Below, piece by piece: positions 1 through 6,077 of a stretch of 17,092 bases of DNA (positions within the stretch are counted from its first letter, which is position 1; each line of letters begins with the position of its first letter). The translations under genes and the position numbers were made by a program. The DNA comes from an uncultured Caulobacterales bacterium (GTDB lineage Bacteria > Pseudomonadota > Alphaproteobacteria > Caulobacterales > Maricaulaceae), in contig CALLME010000079.1 in assembly GCA_938007945.1 (NCBI GenBank), forward strand, positions 1 through 17,092, given 5' to 3'. The notes under the pieces were generated by a model, which searched no databases, was not told the origin of the DNA, and worked only from the letters and a program-made list of their open reading frames with translations.

Positions 1-180
1 GATTTGGTCAATGTCTGCTACGTTTATTTGGGCAGCTTTCATGAGGTCTGCCACCATAGGTGCGAGCCGTTCTGCATGGCCGCGCCCAATAGACTCGGAT
101 GTATGCGCGAGGATGCGGCCGTCATCAACGAGGGCGCAGGCGCAGGCCTTGCCCGTCGTATCAAGGCCCAAAACGATCAT
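1..180 (-). CDS. tsaB: TsaB, tRNA threonylcarbamoyladenosine biosynthesis protein (5' part, cut by window edge)
   Basis: TsaB is the ASKHA-fold partner of TsaD in the complex that transfers threonylcarbamoyl to A37 of ANN-decoding tRNAs (t6A). Only the first 60 codons are present. The N-terminus MIVLGLDTTGKACACALVDD is the typical phosphate-1-like strand of the family, and it is followed by the IGRGHAERLAPMV segment (about residues 36-48) characteristic of TsaB/YeaZ. The ATG lies 4 bases downstream of the nfuA stop, with an AAGG just upstream, so the two genes are very probably cotranscribed. The gene is open to the window edge, so its C-terminal half and its completeness cannot be judged. 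TsaD is less likely because its HxxxH metal motif would come further in and the start is TsaB-like. Confidence 0.9.
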   Translation of the reverse strand, partial: MIVLGLDTTGKACACALVDDGRILAHTSESIGRGHAERLAPMVADLMKAAQINVADIDQI

Positions 181-184
181 AGCC

Positions 185-757
185 TTACGCGTATTGCTCG
201 ACGGCTGTCACTTCGGGGACGTAATGCTTAAGCAGGTTTTCAATACCTGATTTCAGCGTCATGGTCGAGCTGGGACAGCCCGCGCAGGCGCCGCGCATTT
301 CAAGATAGACGACGCCGTCTTTTTCCTCGAAATGCCGAAACACGATATCGCCGCCGTCTTGCGCGACTGCTGGCCGCACGCGAAGCTCAATCAGCTCTTT
401 AATCTGTTCCACAATCTCAAGCGTCACGCCTTCATAGACATGATCTTCTGCGAGAGAATTTTGAATTTGCTCAGAGAGCGGCGTGCCACCTGCGACAAAG
501 AAATCCATAATCGCGCCCAGCACGGCAGGCTTAAGGTGCTGCCAATTGGCGCTGTCTTTTTTGGTCACAGACACAAAGTCGTTGCCAAAAAACACGCCCA
601 TAACGTCAGGGATCATAAATAGCATTTCCGCGAGCGGGGCGGTGCTGACGTCTTCGCCGCGTTTAATGTCCACGGGGGGGCGTTCACCTGCAACCTCGCG
701 GCCCGGCAAAAACTTGAGCGTTTGCGGATTGGGTGTGTCTTCGGTTTGAATAAACAT
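185..757 (-). CDS. nfuA: NfuA/NifU-family Fe-S cluster carrier protein
   Basis: This is a cytoplasmic scaffold or carrier that delivers Fe-S clusters to apoproteins. The 190-residue product has the two-domain alphaproteobacterial Nfu layout: an N-terminal Nfu_N domain beginning MFIQTEDTPNPQTLKFLPG (about residues 1-88) and a C-terminal NifU domain (about 110-182). The latter holds the cluster-binding CxxC at Cys158 and Cys161 in GACAGCPSST. The reading frame stays open for 53 codons further upstream, but the ATG at 755-757 is chosen because Nfu_N homology begins there and an AGAAGGA ribosome site precedes it by 6 bases. The gene leads tsaB in an apparent operon and is divergent from the PDZ-M48 lipoprotein gene. 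Both key cysteines are present, so it should be functional. Confidence 0.93.
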   Translation of the reverse strand: MFIQTEDTPNPQTLKFLPGREVAGERPPVDIKRGEDVSTAPLAEMLFMIPDVMGVFFGNDFVSVTKKDSANWQHLKPAVLGAIMDFFVAGGTPLSEQIQNSLAEDHVYEGVTLEIVEQIKELIELRVRPAVAQDGGDIVFRHFEEKDGVVYLEMRGACAGCPSSTMTLKSGIENLLKHYVPEVTAVEQYA

Positions 758-763
758 AATATA

Positions 764-770
764 TCCTTCT
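764..770 (-). promoter_or_regulatory. Ribosome binding site of nfuA
   Basis: AGAAGGA on the minus strand, 6 bases before the ATG at 757. It decides the start in favour of 757 over the further-upstream in-frame ATG near 916. Confidence 0.7.
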
Positions 771-864
771 CTGCGCCCTAAATGGAGGCTTCCTGCGTTA
801 TAATCAAGAGCGATTGCCCGCCGGTGAGGCCCCATCACGACAGAGTTACCGCAGTAGAGCCGTA

Positions 865-893
865 TTGACCGACGATTACGCAATTGCCATGAT
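865..893 (+). promoter_or_regulatory. Candidate promoter for a leaderless M48 lipoprotein transcript
   Basis: TTGACC (865-870) and CATGAT (888-893) are separated by exactly 17 bases, and only 5 bases separate the second element from the ATG at 899. Transcription from this promoter would start at or within a base or so of the start codon. That fits the lack of any Shine-Dalgarno-like purine run before 899. The -35 is a 5/6 match and the -10 a 4/6 match to the general sigma-70 consensus, so the call is tentative. Confidence 0.35.
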
Positions 894-898
894 ACCTT

Positions 899-1879
899 AT
901 GCGTTTTTTCCGCCATTCCACCTGTTTTGCAGGGCTACTCCTTTTAAGTGGCTGCGCTTCTGTGGTGACAGAATTGCCAGAGATTGATTTACCCGCCCTT
1001 GACCGCGAACGTGTGTCTCAAGAAACAGAGGCCTTTGCCGAAATTGACCGTCTTCATGCGCGGCTCTGGGATGTGGCCTATCCTGTTTTGCGCGAAAACG
1101 CCGCGCTTTGCCCAAAAACGCGTGCCGATATTGGCGTTGTGACCTTCAGCTTAGATAGCTATCCCGATGATATGAAGGCCGCAGCGAAGCGTGAATTTAA
1201 CGCAAAAGACTACCCGACAGTGCGCCGCGTCATCAAAGGTTCTCCTGCTGATAAAGCAGGCATAAAAGTCGGCGACACGCTCGTCAGTCCAGAAAGTAAG
1301 CCGATGTCCGCAATTGGCAAGGATATGCGCACACTCTTAAAAGATGGCGCCCAAGCAGAGATTCGAATTTCGCGTGGCAAAGAAAGTTTTAATGTCCAAA
1401 TCGTCCCGCAAAACATATGCGATTACGCAATAAAGCTCTCCATGCGTAGTACGGTGAATGCTTATGCCAGTGGACGCTCCATGACGATGACATCAGGCAT
1501 GATGAATTTTACGAAAAGCGATGATGAACTTGCATTAATTGTAGCACATGAACTGGCTCATAACACCATGGCCCATGTGCGTAAGATTGTCGGCAATCTG
1601 ATTTTATCAGGATTTGCCACGCGTTATACCCGCCCGTTTGAAACGGAAGCCGATTATGTTGGTCTCTATTATTTGGTGCGCGCAGGTTATGACGCTGAGG
1701 CGACAAGCGGGCTTTGGGCGCGTATGGCTTTGATGGGGCCGCGCTCTGTTGGGCGAGCGAAAACGCATCCGACTTACCCTGACCGCGCGTTGCGTCTTGC
1801 CGCAACCCGCAAAGAGATCGCGGCAAAGCAGTTGGCAGGCGAGCCGCTCGTGCCGAATTTTAAAACGCCAAAACCATGA
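899..1879 (+). CDS. PDZ-containing M48-family metalloprotease lipoprotein (first of tandem pair)
   Basis: This 326-residue exported lipoprotein is a probable zinc endopeptidase of the periplasm. A short lipoprotein signal peptide ends in a lipobox (LSGC, lipidated Cys19). A helical region and an N-terminal module (about 45-100) follow, then a PDZ domain (about 105-170, with GSPADKAGIKVGDTL). The M48-type catalytic region has HELAH at 217-221 and the ExxAD element FETEAD (Glu248 as likely third zinc ligand, Asp252). The C-terminus carries a THPTYPDRALRL stretch like the HP-x-x-x-R segment of M48 enzymes. Aspartate at +2 after the lipid cysteine is absent, so the inner-membrane retention signal is not evident. 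The stop overlaps the ATG of the next paralogue. Substrates are unknown; envelope quality control is an inference from the fold. The start lacks a Shine-Dalgarno sequence. Confidence 0.85.
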   Translation: MRFFRHSTCFAGLLLLSGCASVVTELPEIDLPALDRERVSQETEAFAEIDRLHARLWDVAYPVLRENAALCPKTRADIGVVTFSLDSYPDDMKAAAKREFNAKDYPTVRRVIKGSPADKAGIKVGDTLVSPESKPMSAIGKDMRTLLKDGAQAEIRISRGKESFNVQIVPQNICDYAIKLSMRSTVNAYASGRSMTMTSGMMNFTKSDDELALIVAHELAHNTMAHVRKIVGNLILSGFATRYTRPFETEADYVGLYYLVRAGYDAEATSGLWARMALMGPRSVGRAKTHPTYPDRALRLAATRKEIAAKQLAGEPLVPNFKTPKP

Positions 1880-2889
1880 GACGTGCGATAGCCCTGACGC
1901 TTGCGGGCGTGTTTTTATATGGCTGCGAAGAGGCACGCTCTGCCCCCGCAGAGGTAAAGCTTGATACGGTGGTTGAAAAAGCCGACACCCCTAACATGAC
2001 GGATGAGGCCGTCATTAGATTTTCTGATATTCTCGCGCAGTATCAGGCACTTAATACGCGCCTCGAAAATGTGGCAGCGCGGCTACAAATGACCAATGCC
2101 ACACTTTGTCCCGTGACGGTGCGTGATGCAGGTTTTACCGTGCATACGCTCACGGATTATCCAGAGCGCCTCCAACAAGTCGCGCGCGGCTTACTTTCCG
2201 TTGACGAAAGCCTCTCAGTCAGAACTGTGCGCGAGGGCAGCACGGCAGCGAGGGCAGGATTACGTGCGGGGGACAAGCTTATTGGCGTGAATGGACAGCG
2301 ATTTGTTTCTGGCGCGACGCAGCAAAAATTTTATGAGCGCGCCATTACCTCGGCGTTCGTAAACCCATCTGCGCGCTTAACAGTCGCGCGCATGGACGCA
2401 AGTGGTGAGCAGACCGTCATGAGTTTTAAATTAAAGCCAGAGACAATTTGCGGCTATCCCGCCCATGTTGTCTTTGATGAATATGTGAACGGGCACACGG
2501 ATGGACGCGCAGTTTGGATTACGTCAGAGTTGATGCGTACTGTAGAAGATGATGTCAATTTAGCGCTGATAGTCGCGCATGAAATGGCGCATGCGATGGC
2601 GAGCCATCTTGAACTTAATCCCTCTGACGAGGCGCGTAAGGTTTTGGAACTTCAAGCTGATTCAATGGCGCTTGTCATGCTGTCGCGCGCGGGCTTTGAT
2701 ATTGAGCGTGCAATTGGCTATTGGTCGCGCGCCGATAATCCGCAACGTCTGAGCCAGAGTCGCTCAGACACTCATCCCAATATCACCCAAAGACTGAATA
2801 ATTTCGAGCGTGCCAAAGCTGCGATAGATATAACGTTACGCGCAGGCGAGCCGCTTGATTTTGAAATATTGCCAGAGCCCGTTTTATAA
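1876..2889 (+). CDS. PDZ-containing M48-family metalloprotease lipoprotein (second of tandem pair)
   Basis: This 337-residue paralogue of the preceding gene starts at an ATG that overlaps the previous stop (ATGA), so translation is probably coupled. It has the same plan: signal peptide with lipobox LYGC (Cys17), N-terminal helical module, PDZ domain (about 112-188, with GSTAARAGLRAGDKLIGVNG), HEMAH at 235-239, ExxAD in LELQAD (Glu258, Asp262), and a closing THPNITQRL stretch. Both paralogues end with a similar AGEPL segment. All catalytic signature residues are kept, so neither copy looks degenerate. The pair has diverged widely outside the motifs, which suggests an old duplication and perhaps different substrates. 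The gene converges on the copper chaperone gene with only 7 bases between stops, and no clear terminator is visible there. Confidence 0.84.
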   Translation: MRRAIALTLAGVFLYGCEEARSAPAEVKLDTVVEKADTPNMTDEAVIRFSDILAQYQALNTRLENVAARLQMTNATLCPVTVRDAGFTVHTLTDYPERLQQVARGLLSVDESLSVRTVREGSTAARAGLRAGDKLIGVNGQRFVSGATQQKFYERAITSAFVNPSARLTVARMDASGEQTVMSFKLKPETICGYPAHVVFDEYVNGHTDGRAVWITSELMRTVEDDVNLALIVAHEMAHAMASHLELNPSDEARKVLELQADSMALVMLSRAGFDIERAIGYWSRADNPQRLSQSRSDTHPNITQRLNNFERAKAAIDITLRAGEPLDFEILPEPVL

Positions 2890-2896
2890 GGCGTCG

Positions 2897-3403
2897 TTAG
2901 TGGCCCGAATGGTCCATCTTGTCGTGGTCCATAGCGTCCTGCGGACCATCCCCGAAAGGCACAATCATCGTGACTTCTGTACCGTCCGCATAAACAAGCG
3001 TGAGCGGCGTATCGCTTGCGCCTTCGGGCATGACAGTATCAAACATCATCAAGTGATAACTGCCAGGCTTAAGCTCAACGGATGCCCCTTTGGGTAAATC
3101 AATCCCGTTTATGCGCCGCATTTTCATGACGCCGTCTTCATTAAGATGTGTGTGAATTTCAACACGCGGACTAATGGGCGAACGCGCCTCAACGAGTTTT
3201 GTATCTGCACCTTTATTCTCAAGCATCATAAAGCCCGCTGCTGTCTTGCGGCCTGTGAAGGGCGGCTTGATGAAAGCGCTAGACACTTCAACCCCGCCCA
3301 TTTGCTCAGCCGCCATTTTGTTATGGCTCATTTTTGAGTGATCCATTTCGCCACCGCATGCAGTTAGCATGAGCGCTGCAATTACCGTAAGTTTCTTCAA
3401 CAT
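2897..3403 (-). CDS. PCuAC-type copper chaperone lipoprotein
   Basis: This 168-residue periplasmic copper(I) chaperone of the PCuAC (DUF461) family is likely to supply copper to the cytochrome c oxidase CuA site. The metal motif is perfectly spaced: His84, ten residues, Met95, twenty-one residues, His117-x-Met119. The protein begins with a lipoprotein signal (LTAC, Cys16). It then has a Met/His-rich stretch (about 20-35, MDHSKMSHNKM) and ends with another (about 158-168, DHDKMDHSGH), probably extra copper ligands. The ATG at 3401-3403 is chosen over one 21 codons upstream because a CAGGAG ribosome site sits 6 bases before it and the signal peptide begins there. The start is 1 base past the trpS stop, so it is the last gene of the mutS-to-trpS cluster. 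Confidence 0.9.
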   Translation of the reverse strand: MLKKLTVIAALMLTACGGEMDHSKMSHNKMAAEQMGGVEVSSAFIKPPFTGRKTAAGFMMLENKGADTKLVEARSPISPRVEIHTHLNEDGVMKMRRINGIDLPKGASVELKPGSYHLMMFDTVMPEGASDTPLTLVYADGTEVTMIVPFGDGPQDAMDHDKMDHSGH

Positions 3404-3404
3404 A

Positions 3405-4436
3405 TCAGGCTCCTGAAAATCCAATGACCTTACGTATATCACCCAAAATCGGCTCGGCCAAAGCATTTGCGCGGTCCGCCCCTGCGGCTAAAATGCGGTC
3501 AAGCTCTTCTGGATCAGAGAGATAGCGTCGCATCAAGTCCGAGACGGGTTGCAGCTTATCGACCACCAGATCGGCAAGCGCAGGTTTGAACGCGCCAAAG
3601 CCTTGGCCCGCAAATTCATCAAGTACGGCTTGGTCACTTATATCTGCAAGCGCCGCATAAATCCCGACAAGGTTTTGCACCTCTGGACGGTCGTCCATTT
3701 CTTTTTCCGTTTCGGGAATAACGCCCGCATCTGATTTGGCCTTTTTAATTTTCTTGGCCATTTGTTCTGGCGTGTCGGTCAGATTGATGCGTGAATTGTC
3801 TGACGGATCAGATTTACTCATCTTGGCCTTGCCGTCACGCAACGACATGATGCGCGCGCCAGGCCCTTTAATCATCGGCTCGGGCAGAGGAAAAAACCCT
3901 GGCACTTTAAAGTCATTATTAAACTTCGCTGCAATATCGCGCGACAGCTCAAGATGCTGTTTCTGGTCTTCACCGACAGGGACATGGGTCGCTTTGAATA
4001 AAAGAATATCTGCCGCTTGTAGTACGGGATAATCATATAGCCCGACTGACATGGCTTCAGAATTTTTACCCGCCTTATCTTTGAACTGCGTCATGCGTGA
4101 GAGCCAGCCGATGCGGGCCACGCAATTAAAATACCACGCAAGCTCTGTATGACCGCGCACGCGTGATTGATTATACACAATCGCTTTTTTTGGATCGACG
4201 CCCGCCGCTAAGTAAGCTGCCGCAATCTCGCGTGTTTGTTGCTTGAGCAGCTTTGGATCTTGCGGGACGGTAATGGCGTGCAGGTCCACCACACAATAGA
4301 GACATTCATGGTCGTGTTGCATGACCGCAAATTTCTTGAGCGCGCCAAGATAATTGCCAAGGTGCAGCGCGCCTGAGGGCTGCACGCCAGAGAACACGCG
4401 TTCAGGGCCGCTATAGTGTATGGGAGTATCGTTCAT
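3405..4436 (-). CDS. trpS: Tryptophanyl-tRNA synthetase
   Basis: This class I aminoacyl-tRNA synthetase charges tRNA-Trp. The 343-residue length is usual for bacterial TrpRS. The N-terminal [17 protein letters not shown] contains the HIGH-type signature (His25-Leu-Gly27-Asn28), and KMSKS is intact at residues 205-209, followed by SDNSRINL. The tryptophan pocket segment [13 protein letters not shown] lies at about 134-146. The ATG at 4434-4436 has a good AAGAGG ribosome site 5 bases upstream (4442-4447). The gene follows murJ by 69 bases, the largest gap in this cluster, which leaves room for an internal promoter. It is followed after one base by the copper chaperone gene. Confidence 0.96.
   Translation of the reverse strand: MNDTPIHYSGPERVFSGVQPSGALHLGNYLGALKKFAVMQHDHECLYCVVDLHAITVPQDPKLLKQQTREIAAAYLAAGVDPKKAIVYNQSRVRGHTELAWYFNCVARIGWLSRMTQFKDKAGKNSEAMSVGLYDYPVLQAADILLFKATHVPVGEDQKQHLELSRDIAAKFNNDFKVPGFFPLPEPMIKGPGARIMSLRDGKAKMSKSDPSDNSRINLTDTPEQMAKKIKKAKSDAGVIPETEKEMDDRPEVQNLVGIYAALADISDQAVLDEFAGQGFGAFKPALADLVVDKLQPVSDLMRRYLSDPEELDRILAAGADRANALAEPILGDIRKVIGFSGA
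3410..3415 (-). promoter_or_regulatory. Ribosome binding site of the PCuAC gene, inside trpS
   Basis: CAGGAG on the minus strand, 6 bases upstream of the ATG at 3403 and within the last codons of trpS. It fixes the start and implies translation from the trpS mRNA. Confidence 0.7.
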
Positions 4437-4458
4437 ATTCGCCTCTTATGCTCGCGCG

Positions 4459-4487
4459 CTTTTAGCGACGCTTACCGCGAAGTTCAA
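4459..4487 (-). promoter_or_regulatory. Possible internal promoter upstream of trpS
   Basis: In the 69-base murJ-trpS gap the minus strand carries TTGAAC (4487-4482), a 17-base spacer, and TAAAAG (4464-4459), about 22 bases before the trpS ATG. Each hexamer matches four of six sigma-70 consensus bases. It could give trpS and the copper chaperone expression independent of mutS. Confidence 0.3.
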
Positions 4488-4505
4488 TCGTTAACCACTG
4501 CGCGA

Positions 4506-6071
4506 TTACCCTTTGCGAAAGGCGTCTTTAATATCGGCCAGACCAAAGGCACGTATCGTCATGGCGGTCGCGAAATAGATGACAATGCCTAGGCCGCACA
4601 TGGCTCCCACCACAAAATAATCCCAGATAATATCTCCTGTCCGCAGCGGCGCGACTCGCGCCTCTAGCCACCATAGAGCCCCGCCCATAATCAGCGCGGC
4701 AAGACCAATCCGCGGTAGACGTGACAGCAGCCTTGCGTCCATGACAAAATGCCCTTGCTTGCGCTGCACATAGGCCAGACATATCACATTGCCCCATGCC
4801 GCAATAGACGTCGCGAGAGCCAGTCCGTAAAAGCCGACGGTAAAGAAAAGCGTCGCGCCAATCACCAGATTTGCAAGGGCTGAGATACTCGCAAAAATCA
4901 TCGGCGTGCGCGTGTCTTCGCGCGCAAAAAATGTCGGCGCGAGTACTTTTAGGAGCACAAAGCCGGGCAAGCCAAGCGCAAACATACGCAGCGCTTTGCC
5001 AGCTTGAAGACTATCCGAGCTGAAGAAACGCCCGCGCTCAAACAGGGTGGAGATAAGAAGCTCTGGTACAGTAAAGAGCGCGACCGCGGCGGGGATGGTC
5101 AGAAAGGCCGCAATTTCTGCGGCGCGGTTAAGCGTGTGCATAGCGCCGTCTTCATCGCCTGCCCGCAAAGAGCGCGACAAGCTCGGTAGCAGAGCCACGC
5201 CCATGGCAATGCCAATCATACCGAGCGGGAGTTGGTAAAGGCGATCGGCGTAATACAGCCAACTCGCCGCACCCGTCTGAAACGTCGCAATTGTATGGCT
5301 GACCATCAGATTGATATGGGTGATGCCCGCCGCAATTAATCCAGGCACGCCCAGTTGCCAAAGACGTCTGACATTGGGCGTAAGTTTGGGCCATTTCAGC
5401 GGGATGCGTATTTTGGATCGTTTGAGGCCGTAGAGCAAAAACCCCGCTTGCAAAACCCCTGACAGTGTCATCAAAACAGCGAGATAAAGCGCGAGGGTTT
5501 CTGTCGGTAATTGCCCCGTGCCTGGCCACATCAGCGCGGTAATCCACACCACATTTAAGAGCGTGGGCACAAAGGCGGCGAGCGCAAAATAACTGCGCGT
5601 ATTAAGCATGCCTGAGAATAAAGCCGCGAGGCTCATGAGCATCAGATAGGGCATGGTAATGCGCGCATAGAGCACGGCGAGGTCATAGGGCACGAGCCCG
5701 TTTGGTCCTGCGACTTTATCGAGGCCCCCGCCTATTAAATTTAACGTCCACGGCATTGTTAGCTGGAAGACAATCACAATCAGTGCGACGAGCATGGTGA
5801 GCGCGGCCATGGCTTCGCCTGCGAAATTCTCCGCAACGTCCTCACCTTCGCCTTCGAGGCGTCTAGCATACATGGGCACGAAAGCGGCGTTAAATGCCCC
5901 TTCGGCAAACATGCGGCGAAAGAGATTTGGGAGTTTTGTCGCCGTCAAAAGCGCGTCATTAATCGCGCTCGCGCCAAGATATTTCGCCCAGAGAATATCG
6001 CGCAGAAGTCCCAATATCCGTGACAGCAACGTCATAGAGCCAATAATGGCTGTGGACTTTAACAGGCGCAT
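4506..6071 (-). CDS. murJ: MurJ lipid II flippase
   Basis: This 521-residue polytopic inner-membrane protein of the MOP superfamily (MviN/MurJ) flips lipid-linked peptidoglycan precursor to the periplasm. The N-terminus shows SMTLLSRILGLLRD and KLPNLFRRMFAEGAFNAAFVP. Residues matching those essential in E. coli MurJ fall at the same numbers: Arg18, Arg24, Asp39 and Arg52. Arg277 in LYYADRLYQLPLG corresponds to E. coli Arg270. Repeated long hydrophobic stretches up to about residue 510 fit roughly 14 membrane segments. The gene begins 6 bases after the glnD stop without a strong Shine-Dalgarno sequence, so its translation is probably coupled to glnD. No defect is visible. Confidence 0.96.
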   Translation of the reverse strand: MRLLKSTAIIGSMTLLSRILGLLRDILWAKYLGASAINDALLTATKLPNLFRRMFAEGAFNAAFVPMYARRLEGEGEDVAENFAGEAMAALTMLVALIVIVFQLTMPWTLNLIGGGLDKVAGPNGLVPYDLAVLYARITMPYLMLMSLAALFSGMLNTRSYFALAAFVPTLLNVVWITALMWPGTGQLPTETLALYLAVLMTLSGVLQAGFLLYGLKRSKIRIPLKWPKLTPNVRRLWQLGVPGLIAAGITHINLMVSHTIATFQTGAASWLYYADRLYQLPLGMIGIAMGVALLPSLSRSLRAGDEDGAMHTLNRAAEIAAFLTIPAAVALFTVPELLISTLFERGRFFSSDSLQAGKALRMFALGLPGFVLLKVLAPTFFAREDTRTPMIFASISALANLVIGATLFFTVGFYGLALATSIAAWGNVICLAYVQRKQGHFVMDARLLSRLPRIGLAALIMGGALWWLEARVAPLRTGDIIWDYFVVGAMCGLGIVIYFATAMTIRAFGLADIKDAFRKG

Positions 6072-6077
6072 ATTGGT

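Noticed and set aside
758..916. Upstream in-frame extension of nfuA by 53 codons
   Set aside because: Nfu_N homology begins exactly at the 757 ATG, which has a good ribosome site. The extension has no recognisable sequence and would overlap the divergent gene start.
2917..2940. Direct repeats of TGGTCCAT near the convergent gene ends
   Set aside because: They encode the repeated Met-Asp-His units of the copper chaperone tail and are explained by coding.
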